Origin: Candidozyma auris
Taxonomy: Eukaryota > Ascomycota > Pichiomycetes > Serinales > Metschnikowiaceae
Assembly: GCF_003013715.1 (NCBI RefSeq)
Contig: NC_072817.1
Location: 372,001 to 436,000 of the forward strand
Direction of reading: 5' to 3'
Length of the DNA stretch: 64,000 nucleotides
The notes under the pieces are model-generated. The model searched no databases. It was not told the origin of the DNA and worked only from the letters and a program-made list of their open reading frames with translations. The first letter of the stretch is position 1, and each line of letters starts with the position of its first letter. The position numbers and the translations under genes were made by a program. Below are positions 21,100 through 34,513 of this stretch, one piece after another.

Positions 21100-22206
21100 A
21101 TGAAAACCGTCAGAAGTGGACTTTGCTTCGTGAGGACCCTTCGGATCACCACCAACCCGGAGCCGTTCAAGGCGCCTTTTGTTCCCCTTGTCGCCAATGG
21201 CTTTTCCGAGGCGATCGGAAACACGCCCTTGATTCGCTTACCCCGGATTTCTGACTCGGTAGGTAGGAATATCTACGGCAAGGCAGAATTCATGAACCCT
21301 GGCGGGTCCATCAAGGACCGTGCTGCAAGGTTCATCTTGGACGATGCTGAAGCCAAGGGTTTGATTAAACCTGGCGGAACCATCGTCGAAGGAACCGCTG
21401 GAAACACTGGGATTGGCTTAGCTCATGTGTGTCGTCTGAGAGGGTACAAGTGTGTGATATACATGCCCAACACCCAGTCGAAGAGTAAGATTGAGACCTT
21501 GCGTCTTTTGGGTGCTGAAGTGTACCCTGTGCCTGCTGTGGCGTACGACAACCCTCAGAACTACAACCACCAGGCCAAAAGACACGCAGAGAGCCTTGAG
21601 AACGCGGTATGGACCAACCAGTTCGACAATATTGCCAACAGGCAAGCCCACATCGAAGGCACGGGGCCCGAGATCTGGGCTCAATTGGATGGGAAAGTCG
21701 ATGCATGGACGTGTTCCACGGGCACTGGAGGCACATTTGCAGGTGTGACTCGCTACCTCAAGCTGATGAGCGACAAAGTCAAGTGTGTATTGGCCGACCC
21801 TCCGGGATCGGTTTTGTACTCGTACATCCGTAGCAACGGCAAGGAGATTGTGAGAGGAGGGTCTTCGTTCACTGAGGGCATTGGCCAGGGTCGTGTCACC
21901 GACAACTTAAAACCGGAAATCGACCTTTTGGACGAGGCGATTCAGATCTCTGATGAAAAATCCATCGCCATGCTCTACAGATTGCTTGACGAAGAAGGGA
22001 TCTATGTTGGCGGCACGTCTGCACTCAATGTAGTTGCGGCCATGGAAGTGGCCCAGACGTTGCCTGAAGGAGCCAATGTGGTTACGGTCTTGTGCGACAG
22101 TTGCCACAAGTACTCAGACCGGATGTTCTCACAAGAGTGGCTCAAAAGCAAGGGTCTTTGGGAGGCGATTCCAGAACACTTACACAAGTACGCTGTTCTT
22201 CCATAG
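21100..22206 (+). CDS. MCY1: Mitochondrial cysteine-synthase-like PLP enzyme
   Basis: 368 residues from the ATG at 21100. A basic leader ([16 protein letters not shown]) looks like a mitochondrial signal. The fold-type II PLP enzyme follows: NTPLIRL, the PLP lysine in GGSIKDRAA (K72), the phosphate/substrate loop EGTAGNTG (about 97-104) and the PLP phosphate site GTGGTFAG (about 208). The loop variant EGTAGNTG, not the EPTSGNTG of standard cysteine synthases, is that of yeast Mcy1 (YGR012W), an outer-membrane mitochondrial protein whose physiological reaction is unsettled. The frame continues upstream to 20890, but an ATG at 21019 is overlapped closely by Cbf1 sites, so the later start is preferred. 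Codon 113 is a CTG that reads better as Ser. Confidence 0.85.
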   Translation: MKTVRSGLCFVRTLRITTNPEPFKAPFVPLVANGFSEAIGNTPLIRLPRISDSVGRNIYGKAEFMNPGGSIKDRAARFILDDAEAKGLIKPGGTIVEGTAGNTGIGLAHVCRLRGYKCVIYMPNTQSKSKIETLRLLGAEVYPVPAVAYDNPQNYNHQAKRHAESLENAVWTNQFDNIANRQAHIEGTGPEIWAQLDGKVDAWTCSTGTGGTFAGVTRYLKLMSDKVKCVLADPPGSVLYSYIRSNGKEIVRGGSSFTEGIGQGRVTDNLKPEIDLLDEAIQISDEKSIAMLYRLLDEEGIYVGGTSALNVVAAMEVAQTLPEGANVVTVLCDSCHKYSDRMFSQEWLKSKGLWEAIPEHLHKYAVLP

Positions 22207-22942
22207 ACCATCTTTAATAAACGTCATTTTTCCCTGGTGGCTTGGCAGGCTCTGCCTTCCTCACGTCATGGAGCACGCATTTCCTTGCGTCGCGTGCGGC
22301 GCGGTCTTGTGCTGCAAGGAGCACCCTATGCAAGGTGCGTGATGGCACCTCGGGTGCTGCAGTTGCCAGCGCAGGGTTTCCTGCGTGGCCTCTCTTATTC
22401 ATCTTTGTTGGCATCGTATCCACCTTGTTACGCGCACTACTGCGGAAACGTGCCCTTCCACTCCGCATAATGACAATCGTGTGATTTCGGCGCATGAAAA
22501 TAGGGTGTTGCTAGCACCTCTGCTTCGATGCGGTCTGACTTTTTTCCTTGCTCGGGCAAGCCCTCTCTTATGTCACCCTGGCGCAGCGTAGGGCCCAGCA
22601 GGGCTTAGCACGAATGAGTTTGACCGGTCTAATTGATCCGATGCCTGACCCCATTTTTGCGTTAAGCCCACTTTTCCCATCACGAATTTCACGGCGCCTG
22701 CACCGAACGAAACCCTGGAGGATTCTTTCTGCATGGCCTGCAGCGCTTCGTTTTCGCGTGCAGCAGGACCCGCACTGGTGGTGCTGTTAGTATTCTTCTC
22801 CCACAATGAGATAGCCAAAAGGAGGGAATCACACATTTGTTGCTAAAGCAGATTTCTATTTATTGTAAATCTTTACTTGATGATCATCTTCTCTCCAAAG
22901 CCTGGAAACCTATAAAATCTTAAAGCACAGCATTACGATCTC
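22207..22942. other. Intergenic region MCY1 / SLP1
   Basis: 736 bp holding the MCY1 3' flank and the SLP1 promoter. Overlapping short frames on both strands were not supported. Nothing distinctive was seen. Confidence 0.5.
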
Positions 22943-24550
22943 ATGATACGGCACTGGAGGAATTGGGCACTACTAGCGCTAGTGTATGCTGAAGAGATTG
23001 TTCTACAGCCGTCAGCTCTGACGTCTATTTCTGTGGGCACATCAATTTCCACATCGTCAACATCATTTTCGACTTCTGCGATTTCCAGCGTCGTGAGCAC
23101 CTACTTCAATTCGCAGTCCACCCTTGTCATTCCAGACATCGACATTGAGGAAGATGGAGTGGGCAATTTCTCTGACGATTGCCATTTTCTCTCATTTGAA
23201 GAGTGGAAGAAGCAGAAACAACTTGAAGCCGAAGAGCGTTCGAATTCGTCCAGACACGAGTCCCCATCTACATCGTTAAGTACCAGTGTTGGACACGCTC
23301 TAGAGACTTACAAATACGAGTCCGCGTCGCTGGACAATGTGGAGGTCGATTTGCTCGAGGACCAGGGCAAAACGTATAAGGATAAGTTTAACTATGCCTC
23401 GGGTGACTGTGCAGCAACGGTGGTGAAGACAAATAGTGATGCAAAGGGGGCCTCAGCGATCTTGAGCGAAGTGAAGGACTCGTACCTTTTGAATAAGTGT
23501 GCCACTCCAAACAAGTTTGTGGTAATTGAGCTCTGTCAGGACATCCTTGTGAGCTCAGTGGTGATGGCCAACTTCGAGCTCTTCAGCTCTATGTTTCGCA
23601 AAGTTCGCTTCTCTGTCTCAGACGTATTTCCTTCAACTAATTGGCACGTCTTGGGGGAGGTGGAGGCTCACAATATTAGAGACACTCAGGTATTTGATAT
23701 AGAGAACCCACTTATCTGGGCTCGCTACCTCAAAATTGAGATCTTGAGCCATTATGGCGATGAGTTCTACTGCCCAATTTCTGTTGTGAGGGTTCATGGC
23801 ACTACAATGATGGAGGAAGTCAAGAAGGATAGCCCTGAGGTGCTGAAGCCGGTTCTTCAGCCAGAAGCTACTTCTGTGAATGTGCTCTTTGAGTATGCTG
23901 ACGATGACGAGGGCTGCAAAGCCCTTTCGCCATACTTGGCTCTACACGAATTCTTACGGGATATAAATAACTCCAGTGACTATTGCGACATCCAGGCAAA
24001 TACGTCATCTATACCAATAGAGTCGACCTCTACGACCAAAACAACACAAGAGTCCATATTCAAGAACATAGTGAAGCGCCTCTCGCTCCTCGAATCGAAC
24101 GCTACGTTATCGCTACTATACATTGAGGAGCAAAGCAAGCTACTTTCAGACGCCTTCGCCAATCTCGAGAAACGTCACGCTCTTAAACTCAATAAGTTAT
24201 TGCAGAGATTCAACCATACGGTCATCGCACAGGTGCATCATCTCCAGAACGCCTTCGAGACAAATCATCACCAATCCAATGCTCTTCTTGAGAAGCAAGA
24301 GCAGGCTCTACGAAACGTGTTGGGTGATTTGACACGCAAAAATCAAGCGTTGGCCTCCGATCTAAGCTTTCAGCGAAAGGTAGTTATTGTCGATACTTTG
24401 CTCATTTTCGTTTTACTATCTTACGTCATCATCGCCCGGGAATTTATCCTTGAGGAACAGGTTAATACGAAAAAAAGGCCACGGGTAAAGAAAAGGAAGA
24501 CTTACCCGGTAACCCCAAGAAAACCTCGTTTCCATTCCAGAATGGCCTAA
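22943..24550 (+). CDS. SLP1: SUN-like ER membrane protein Slp1
   Basis: 535 residues. It has an N-terminal signal peptide (about 1-16), a Ser/Thr-rich lumenal stretch and the acidic segment SFEEWKKQK. A SUN-like domain (about 130-290) follows with KFNYASGDCAATVV, CATPNKFVVIELCQDILV, NFELFSSMFRKVRFSVSD and RYLKIEILSHYGDEFYCPISVVRVHG. Then come a coiled region (about 355-470) and one transmembrane helix near 480-500 with a basic tail. This is the layout of yeast Slp1 (YOR154W, 587 residues), which works with Emp65 to protect folding membrane and soluble proteins in the ER. MSS116 converges with it, stop to stop, with only 33 bp between. Confidence 0.87.
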   Translation: MIRHWRNWALLALVYAEEIVLQPSALTSISVGTSISTSSTSFSTSAISSVVSTYFNSQSTLVIPDIDIEEDGVGNFSDDCHFLSFEEWKKQKQLEAEERSNSSRHESPSTSLSTSVGHALETYKYESASLDNVEVDLLEDQGKTYKDKFNYASGDCAATVVKTNSDAKGASAILSEVKDSYLLNKCATPNKFVVIELCQDILVSSVVMANFELFSSMFRKVRFSVSDVFPSTNWHVLGEVEAHNIRDTQVFDIENPLIWARYLKIEILSHYGDEFYCPISVVRVHGTTMMEEVKKDSPEVLKPVLQPEATSVNVLFEYADDDEGCKALSPYLALHEFLRDINNSSDYCDIQANTSSIPIESTSTTKTTQESIFKNIVKRLSLLESNATLSLLYIEEQSKLLSDAFANLEKRHALKLNKLLQRFNHTVIAQVHHLQNAFETNHHQSNALLEKQEQALRNVLGDLTRKNQALASDLSFQRKVVIVDTLLIFVLLSYVIIAREFILEEQVNTKKRPRVKKRKTYPVTPRKPRFHSRMA

Positions 24551-24583
24551 TTATTAACTATGTACATGAGCCTATGTCTCAAT

Positions 24584-26431
24584 CTAATAGAACCTAGAGT
24601 CGAAGGTCCTTTTAGAGTTTCTATCATTGTAGCGCTTGTCTATACGGTCTGTGAACTTTCCAGACGACTGATAATTGGATTGACGATATCCAAAGTTATT
24701 GCCTCGCTTCTTGAAGTTGCCCTTGAATCCTCCCTTGCGATCGTCTTTGCCGCCCAAACGAGGAACTCCGCCAGGAACATTGAAGTACTCGCCACGTGGA
24801 TCTCTAAGACCCATTTGCAAGAACATTTTTCTTGAGATTTCAATCTTAGCGTTAGGATCCTTTATCAAGGATCTGTACAAGTTCAGGATGTTTGCAATGG
24901 CATCCTCCATCTTCAAGCGGTAAGACGATATTATACCACGAGCAAATCCTAGATAACTGCGAATGTAATCCTCAGTCTCATCCTCGTAAATTCTGATCTT
25001 TTCGAACTCAGGAGCGTCCTCTGACATGGTTTCGTATTCCACCTCTTTCGAGAATTTGATACCTCTCTCTTTCTGCAAATAGCGAACGTAAGGTAGTTCA
25101 GACTTGGACAAATAGAGGGTGGCATTACCAGATGTACCAGCTCTGGCTGTTCTGCCGACCTTGTGGACATAATCAGCAACTTCGGAACTAGGACAGATCT
25201 GGATTACATCGGTGACGTTTTTGAAATCCATACCTCTAGTTGCTACATCCGTACAGACCAAAACACCAGATTTGCAAGTTCTAAATTCTGTAGTAGCCTT
25301 GTCTCTCTTTCCCTGGGAGATCTGTCCGTGAAGCTTGAGAATGGATGTTCTGCTCGATCTCATGGTGTCTCTGTCTATAAGACCAGCATTTGCGCCACCA
25401 CGCAAGATCCCGTACAAATAGTCAGTGCCGCTGACAGTAGGAACGAACATAATGGCCTTGTAGTTGGGCTTGGTAGCCAAGTTGCGGAAAATGTCGGTGA
25501 ACGCAGCCACATGGGATTCGTAAGAGTTCTTCGTTTTGACCAATGTTTGGTGAATGTTTTCGTGGGCCTCAGGCTCATCCTCAGGCACGCAATTAATGTA
25601 GCGGTAGTCGTCTCCCATTGTGTTCCTGGCAAACTCGTCGACTCTCTTATCAACAGTAGCACTGAAGAGCACAGACCTCATTTTTGTGGTAGGATTGAGC
25701 GCCTTCACCCGGGCCTCTCTAAGCATGGTGTCGATATTAATTAAGCTTTCTTCGAAACCTTGATCCAACAATCTGTCTGCTTCGTCATATACTCTATACT
25801 TCAAATCAGAGAAAAGGGCCGAGAAACGAGGGTTTCTCAAGTTGGCCTCTAAACGTCCTGGAGTGGCCACCATAATAGATGGCGCATATGTGAACGAGTC
25901 CGACTTGCCACCGATACAAAGCCTCACTCTGATTTTTGACAAGGCCCTGTCCTTCAGCAAGAGTTTCTCGTACTCGTCCTTGATTTGCAACGCCAAATCT
26001 CTAGTAGGAGCGATGATCAAGGAATGGACTTTACCATAGCCTCTTTTTGTCTCGAAATAATAGTCCAAGGCGTTTTGGACCGTAGGTATCACGAACGCCA
26101 TTGTCTTACCAGTGCCAGTCTTAGCTCTGCAAACCACACCATTCTCCTCTACCATCATGGGCACGATGGAGCGAGCTTGGACGGGCGTGAGCAGTTCATA
26201 ACCAAGCTTTTTGAAAGCACCAGAGATCTTGGGATCAAAGGCGTGAATCCCACCAAGCTGCTCCACGGTGATCTCCTTATCGTTGTATTGTAAGAGCTCT
26301 GGAGACTTGTATATCTGCTTGAGGTCTTTATAGCGGGTAGGAGCCGCCAAAGCCGAGGCAAAACATCGTATAGATATTGCCGGCGGCAATGCTCGTATAG
26401 ATGCTTTCAAAGGGATACAAGAAAAAAGCAT
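24584..26431 (-). CDS. MSS116: Mitochondrial DEAD-box RNA helicase Mss116
   Basis: 615 residues from the ATG at 26431; the 26 codons upstream start only at a GTG. The N-terminus (about 1-30) is Arg/Ser/Ala-rich and suits mitochondrial import. Helicase motifs are in order: AKTGTGKT (about 102-109), APTRDLA, DEAD (about 213), SAT (about 254), and HKVGRTARAG (about 422-431). After a helical extension the tail is basic and Gly/Arg/Asn-rich, as in Mss116 (YDR194C, 664 residues). That protein helps group I and II intron splicing and translation in mitochondria. It shares a divergent promoter with MSO1. Confidence 0.92.
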   Translation of the reverse strand: MLFSCIPLKASIRALPPAISIRCFASALAAPTRYKDLKQIYKSPELLQYNDKEITVEQLGGIHAFDPKISGAFKKLGYELLTPVQARSIVPMMVEENGVVCRAKTGTGKTMAFVIPTVQNALDYYFETKRGYGKVHSLIIAPTRDLALQIKDEYEKLLLKDRALSKIRVRLCIGGKSDSFTYAPSIMVATPGRLEANLRNPRFSALFSDLKYRVYDEADRLLDQGFEESLINIDTMLREARVKALNPTTKMRSVLFSATVDKRVDEFARNTMGDDYRYINCVPEDEPEAHENIHQTLVKTKNSYESHVAAFTDIFRNLATKPNYKAIMFVPTVSGTDYLYGILRGGANAGLIDRDTMRSSRTSILKLHGQISQGKRDKATTEFRTCKSGVLVCTDVATRGMDFKNVTDVIQICPSSEVADYVHKVGRTARAGTSGNATLYLSKSELPYVRYLQKERGIKFSKEVEYETMSEDAPEFEKIRIYEDETEDYIRSYLGFARGIISSYRLKMEDAIANILNLYRSLIKDPNAKIEISRKMFLQMGLRDPRGEYFNVPGGVPRLGGKDDRKGGFKGNFKKRGNNFGYRQSNYQSSGKFTDRIDKRYNDRNSKRTFDSRFY

Positions 26432-27425
26432 CAGTTTGCTGAAAAGTCTATGAAAGTACGCCCACCTTTTTTTCAATAGCTCCACGATGAGCTTCGATGA
26501 TGTACACACTCCCAGATGTAGTTAGATAGAGAGGCATTCTAATAGACAGACTATATGATATGGTGATGGGAGAATACAGAGGCCTGATTGAATCAATTGC
26601 AGAGAAACTAATGGCCCGGTTGCTGTCTTTTCTCCGTGGGTGGTATTTTCTTGTTTAGTTGGAGTGTGCACTAAGTAGTATTAGACCAAACGAGACAGTC
26701 CATAGATCATTTAATGAACAAAACCTCGAAGTCACGTTGATTGACCGCTAGATAATTAGTTATCCATGACATCTTATGGATATTAGCTGAATTCTATTTT
26801 GCACTTCTCCAAGATCATTGTTCAAGTGTAACCCTACTCACTGTGAAGACTTGTAGTGTTCAGTGAGGTGAAAAGTCGAGAAATGTCCCCATGATCTGAT
26901 GGCTGCGTTTGTCCAAATATTTGGTGATGATAAAGTCGTCTTGATTAATGTAAGACTCGCAACTTCTACCATGTGTGTTCTACGTCTGCACTGTTCACAG
27001 TAGCTGCCTGGTATGGGGAAATGGCTGCGAAATGTTCGCATAATAAAAACATTCACTGTTCGTAGTAGAATCTCTAATATAAACTTCATAGGCATCATCA
27101 ATAGTTTTTTTTTAAGAGAACCCTACGTTTAAAAGAGACAAATTACTTGCAGTTATATCAGCTGCCTATTGTTCACTGTAATCTTCGTCTCAGTGCTTCT
27201 CCTCTGGAATATGCCTACCTGGCAGAGGACAGATTCAAGACTTCCACGTATTCAGCTGGACATATTCTTTATACTATTGAAAGAGATCTTCGAATAAGCT
27301 TTCCCGATGATATCTTCCACTTTCTGGCTTTTCCATTGAAAAGTATGTGCCATTCCTGCACACACCTGTCACCGATATCAATTTGACCACATTCCTCAAG
27401 CAAAGAACCACTATACCACATCACC
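26432..27425. other. Divergent promoter region MSS116 / MSO1
   Basis: About 1 kb, AT-rich, with one full copy of the recurrent element at 27021-27034. No convincing ORF was found. Confidence 0.5.
27021..27034 (+). promoter_or_regulatory. Recurrent element, ATGGCTGCGAAATG
   Basis: Full match to the shared intergenic consensus, about 390 bp before MSO1 and 590 bp before MSS116. Confidence 0.4.
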
Positions 27426-28016
27426 ATGAGCCAGTACCAGCCCAATGCCGCTCCAGGCAAGTCGCTCATCTCCAAGATTAATTCCAAGTTCTCCAACATG
27501 TCCATCACGCTGCATGTGGAGAAGGATGGCTCTACAGAAGACGACACTCTCATTCATAATGCTTTCGTTAAATTCTTTGACTCGCAGAATCAAGGATACC
27601 CTGAATGGCTCGGAGTCAGGAACTCCACAAGTGCTGCTTCCCAACAACTGCGCTACGGCCAGCCGGATTACCTGCAGCTGGAGTACCAGCCGGTGAGAGC
27701 CAGCTACAACAGCAACTACAGCCCTCAGGAAGTGCGTTCTGAAAGCCGTCCAAACCTGGGAGGCCAGTGGCTGCAGCAGTCAGCATCAACACCACCAGCG
27801 GAAGATAGGCCAGCCTACACGAGGAGATCAAACTCAAAGTTGCAGGATATGTATCAAAGACTGAGAGCGTCCGCGGGTAGCCTGGGAAGCCCCAGTACTC
27901 CAGGAAGGAGCACGTCGACAGGGGCGTCGACGGCTAGAAGCACTGCTGCGGGCCAGCGGTTGCGGGAGAAGATGATGAACGGGCCAAGCACAAGACCCAC
28001 CTGGGGAAAGAATTAA
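27426..28016 (+). CDS. MSO1: Sec1-interacting exocytosis protein Mso1
   Basis: 196 residues (yeast Mso1 has 210). The N-terminal Sec1-binding region shows MSITLHVEKDG followed by TLIHNAFVKFFDSQNQGYPEWLGV, the pattern VEKDG...HxAxVKFF...PxWLG of the Mso1 family. The rest is Ser/Thr/Gln/Tyr-rich and probably disordered, ending in a basic, Ser/Arg-rich tail that would suit membrane binding. Mso1 binds Sec1 and the SNARE complex and links Rab Sec4 to fusion at the bud and prospore membrane. The start follows CACC and is the first ATG of the frame. Confidence 0.85.
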   Translation: MSQYQPNAAPGKSLISKINSKFSNMSITLHVEKDGSTEDDTLIHNAFVKFFDSQNQGYPEWLGVRNSTSAASQQLRYGQPDYLQLEYQPVRASYNSNYSPQEVRSESRPNLGGQWLQQSASTPPAEDRPAYTRRSNSKLQDMYQRLRASAGSLGSPSTPGRSTSTGASTARSTAAGQRLREKMMNGPSTRPTWGKN

Positions 28017-28302
28017 TGATAGAAGGGATGAAGAGAATAGGAGCATCGCTTGAGCTACCGGGGCACATGAGTGCAAATGACATGTGAGACCTGGATCACT
28101 TAAACTTGGATTTTGTCGTCGAACCTTCAAGATCCACCGGACGGCCGAACACTCGTGAAAGCTCGAGAAGCTTAGTGTGTCGCTCCAAAGCATGAATATT
28201 ATTATATCTTAACACTGATGACACACGTTTCTACAATCTCCAACGTTGAATGCTGTCTATGGACTATGGATTTCTCTTGCTATCTTAGATTGCCTTCAAG
28301 GT

Positions 28303-31062
<2,760 letters not shown>

Positions 31063-31084
31063 TCAACTCTACTTGTATACAGTG

Positions 31085-31098
31085 ATGGGTGCAAAATG
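31085..31098 (+). promoter_or_regulatory. Recurrent element, ATGGGTGCAAAATG, abutting a Gcn4 site
   Basis: Full match to the G variant of the shared intergenic consensus. Its last two bases are also the first two of the TGACTCA that follows, so the two sites overlap. Confidence 0.4.
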
Positions 31099-31103
31099 AC
31101 TCA
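31097..31103. promoter_or_regulatory. Gcn4 site (TGACTCA) of ARG5,6
   Basis: Perfect Gcn4 heptamer, extended as TGACTCAGTCA, 208 bp before the ARG5,6 ATG. General amino-acid control of arginine genes by Gcn4 is well known, so the site fits its gene. Confidence 0.65.
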
Positions 31104-32998
31104 GTCACAGCTCCCATCATATTTTGATTTTTTGCAAGCCATTGATGTGCTTGATTACGGATATGTCTGTTCAGCAGGATATTACAGATTTTGGTAACGG
31201 ACTGAGCGCTACAGAATGCTGACATATGAAAACCCCACGTCATTGTAAATCCGGTGTAAAATGGATGGTGGAGATGGTAAGGATATACGAAAAAATCCCT
31301 CAATTGGCTTCTGAAGGTTGACCCTTTGTGAAGAATCTCTTATTGCTGCAACGAATTTCTTCGAATGCGACCATAGTGAACATCCCAGCTTGGTCTTTCA
31401 TGCAAGTGTTTTTCTCGTCCAAAAGTCTCTTTCAACATCATGTTGGGGTATGACAGCTGGAAATCTTCTACGCCTCGAACAATTTCATATTATGGGATTT
31501 TGTAATAGGAAATCTTACTGAGAAGCTGGCTAGCCTAGCCTTGCGGGAGTATCAAAGCAGATATAGATAGACGTCCCGGTAACAGAAAAGAGTGCGTAAT
31601 GAAAGTTTCACTTGAATAGCACCTCCTGAAATTGTCACCCCTTTCTTAAATCATAGCTCTAATATGAGATACCCAAAGTCATTATGAACAAGGTCAGCAA
31701 TTCATTTGGCTCCAAAGGCATAGTTTCTTCCTATCCTCTCCAGTAAACTTAGTATTGGTAGAATTACCTTCACTCATGTTGCTTCTGATTGACATTCTCA
31801 TCTGAATAGTGATCTTGGCTTACTGAATCAGACTCTTCCCCTATCAGAAGTCATCTGTGTGATCAGGCAATGTATAGCCACAATTCATACTTGTTGGTGC
31901 TTATCGAGGCTCTTGAGTATTTGAATGCATCACCATTAAAAGCCTCAAGAGTTAATTGCTCTTTCAAACCACCATGTTAAGTTACTAGACATTCCAATTT
32001 CGCCAGCTCCGCTGCCAGTGCCATCAAATTCTCGGACAGAACTTGCTCTTTTGTCACCTTCTACATTAGTGCCTTCGACAGTTCCGATTAGCCTGAGCAT
32101 TTTGAAGGATTTATCCAGTGGCAGTATCCCGCCAATATCGTCTTTCTACTCTGTTTTTTCAACTTTTAGAACCACCTTTTTTTCATGTTTCCCGCTCAAG
32201 GGTGGTGCCACACCAATTTCTAGCTTGCCAGATTCAACCACTACACCTTCTGACAACGACCTTGACGCTTTTTAATTAAAGGATTTGAAAATGAACCTCA
32301 TTGCAGAAGGCAATTTTTTTGGTGATGATGTTATGGTGATCGTTTTGATAGCGTATCAGCATATTAAGATTGGAGGAAGAATGACAGTGGCGAGCTCGAG
32401 ATAAAACGATACCCCGATCATTGCATGTTGATATAAACGGTTGAAATAAACGTATAATTGATGGTCAATTGCATTACGAGGTGTCGCATGCGTTGCGGAT
32501 TCCAGATTCTGAAATTAGACATAGAGCCTGAAGACGAGGAAGGGAAGGAGAAAGGAACCGGCGATCGAGACTGATTTGGCCAGTGAAATCATCTTGTCAT
32601 TTAGTCTTTGACATAAGGCGTTGAATTAGCTGAACAATAGTTATCTTGGAGTAGGTGCATATTCTAGCATTAGAGCAAAACATGCTACACAGATTATCCC
32701 CCAGGATGAAATGAATGGTATACCACCCTAGTAAAAATTTCGGAAGTGTAGATTTGGAATGAATAATTTGTGGATGTGAAGAAGATTGCTCATTAGAAAA
32801 GTTTCTCAAATTCGGAAAGTGAGTAGGGTTCAATTGTACCTATGTAAACCACATCATCAAGATTGCTACATTTTGCAAACTCACTATGATTGTATACCTA
32901 TTGCTCTATAAATACAACTCTAAAGCGAATGACTATGTAACAGAGGTTGAACGGACGAACCGCAAACACTAGAATGTAATGCACTTTTTAGCGTCCTT

Positions 32999-34513
32999 CT
33001 ACTTGCGACGCTTCCAGAGCTTCCCTAGCCTATGGGTGTGGCTGTTACTGGGCGGATTGGCCTCAGCTGTTGACGAGGGACGCAACGTAGGCTCCGAATC
33101 GGCAAGAACTGGCAGAGAAAGCCCAGAAGATAGCGCCGATGCCGTTTGTGGATGTGGTGTGACAAGATTGCGCAGATTTGTATTGCCCGGTGTGGCGACA
33201 CTGCTGGACTTGAAATGCGAAATAATGCTGGAGATGGAGAAATCAGACCCGCTAGAGTCTGACGGAGTACTACTTCCGATATGTGGGAAAAATTTTGGCG
33301 TTTTGCGTTTCACCAAGGGCACTGGGGAAACAACGCCTTCTCGGAGCTCACACTCGCAACCTCGAGAGCCGTTGAGTGGGCTTGTTGGCACGACGGTTTT
33401 CTTTAATGCCGTAGGGTGGTGAAGTTGTGAGGGAGACTGTTTAGATGCGGGAACGGGGGTCTGCGCTGGCGTATGAGCCAAGGATGAAGCTGTAGACACT
33501 GACACTTTTGTTGTCTGGCAACAATTGCTCGCTGAGCAGATAATTGGCGGGCTTTGAGGCCTGCTATGCACACGAAATCCAGATGCGGACTCTCCACCAG
33601 AAGCATATCGAGAGCCTGACCTTGAGGGATCATGTTGAGACACAAACGACCCGTATACGTTCTCGCGAAGGAGCTGAATGATTTCATGCTTAGCATCGAG
33701 CAATATCACAGGGTTGTGAATACAGTCATCGTGATCTTTTTCAAGGAGCTCTTTGACCGTAGTATTGGCCAAGTTGAGCTGCTGAGGCGAGTCTTCTCTG
33801 ACAAAATTTGATATAATATACGCCCATTGGTCGTGCAAAACCGACCTATCGACTTCGCAGTCGTATTCCAGCTCGAGTTCCAGGTCAGTGCTGTCCACAT
33901 GCTGATCTTTGAGTTTATCCCAAACATTCTCAGTCGGGAGGTGCTCATCGAAACCAAAGTCAAATACGCCGCTGGCGTCTGAGGTGGCCAGAATCAGAGC
34001 CTTTCGGCTATTGGACCTCGAGTGTCTTCTGGATTTCCTGCTCATTTGCTTTGTGGGGAACGGGAGCTGATCAATTGCAGACGGTAGGCTTGAATTTAAA
34101 AAGCTCGAGTATGCACCACCTCCTGACGTGAAAGTCAGCAGCGGGTTTCTTGACCTAACCCAGTTCAAGTTCTCTGGAAAGATTTTGTCGTAAAAGTACT
34201 CATACTTGAAAATCTCCATCAAAAAGGCCAAGTTCTCATGGCAGTGGAGAGAGGTCAAGTACTTATCGAAATTAGTGGCATATTGGATACGGCTCTCACA
34301 TAAAACGTGCTGTTGGCCAATGGATATCTGAAAACAGTCATCTAGTAACTCTTCCAAGGTGTCAGGCTTGATTTTGAACGACGGAGCCGGAGATGTTGAA
34401 CTTGAAGGAGACGTTGTACCGGCGTCTGCAAACGGCGTGGGGGAGGGGCTGATGACGCCACACGAGCGGGGCAGCCTCGGGGGCAGACGGGCTGGAGGCG
34501 CTGCCTGGTCCAT
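32999..34513 (-). CDS. RGS-domain protein, Rgs2-like
   Basis: 504 residues. After a Pro/Ser-rich start, an RGS domain appears to be split by an insert. The first half, at about 53-118, contains TLEELLDDC, FDKYLTSLHCHENLAFLMEIFKYE. A basic Ser/Arg insert (SRKSRRHSRSNSRK) follows. The second half, at about 200-295, contains AYIISNFVREDSPQQLNL and LLDAKHEIIQLLRENVYGSF. The C-terminal 200 residues are Ser/Thr/Pro-rich and end in LGKLWKRRK. RGS proteins speed GTP hydrolysis on Gα. Yeast Rgs2 acts on Gpa2 in glucose signalling but is shorter (309), so orthology is probable rather than proven. Confidence 0.75.
   Translation of the reverse strand: MDQAAPPARLPPRLPRSCGVISPSPTPFADAGTTSPSSSTSPAPSFKIKPDTLEELLDDCFQISIGQQHVLCESRIQYATNFDKYLTSLHCHENLAFLMEIFKYEYFYDKIFPENLNWVRSRNPLLTFTSGGGAYSSFLNSSLPSAIDQLPFPTKQMSRKSRRHSRSNSRKALILATSDASGVFDFGFDEHLPTENVWDKLKDQHVDSTDLELELEYDCEVDRSVLHDQWAYIISNFVREDSPQQLNLANTTVKELLEKDHDDCIHNPVILLDAKHEIIQLLRENVYGSFVSQHDPSRSGSRYASGGESASGFRVHSRPQSPPIICSASNCCQTTKVSVSTASSLAHTPAQTPVPASKQSPSQLHHPTALKKTVVPTSPLNGSRGCECELREGVVSPVPLVKRKTPKFFPHIGSSTPSDSSGSDFSISSIISHFKSSSVATPGNTNLRNLVTPHPQTASALSSGLSLPVLADSEPTLRPSSTAEANPPSNSHTHRLGKLWKRRK

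Noticed and set aside
32018..32275. 85-codon Ser/Pro/Thr-rich frame
   Set aside because: GTG start, no ATG in frame with it, low complexity, no recognised homology.
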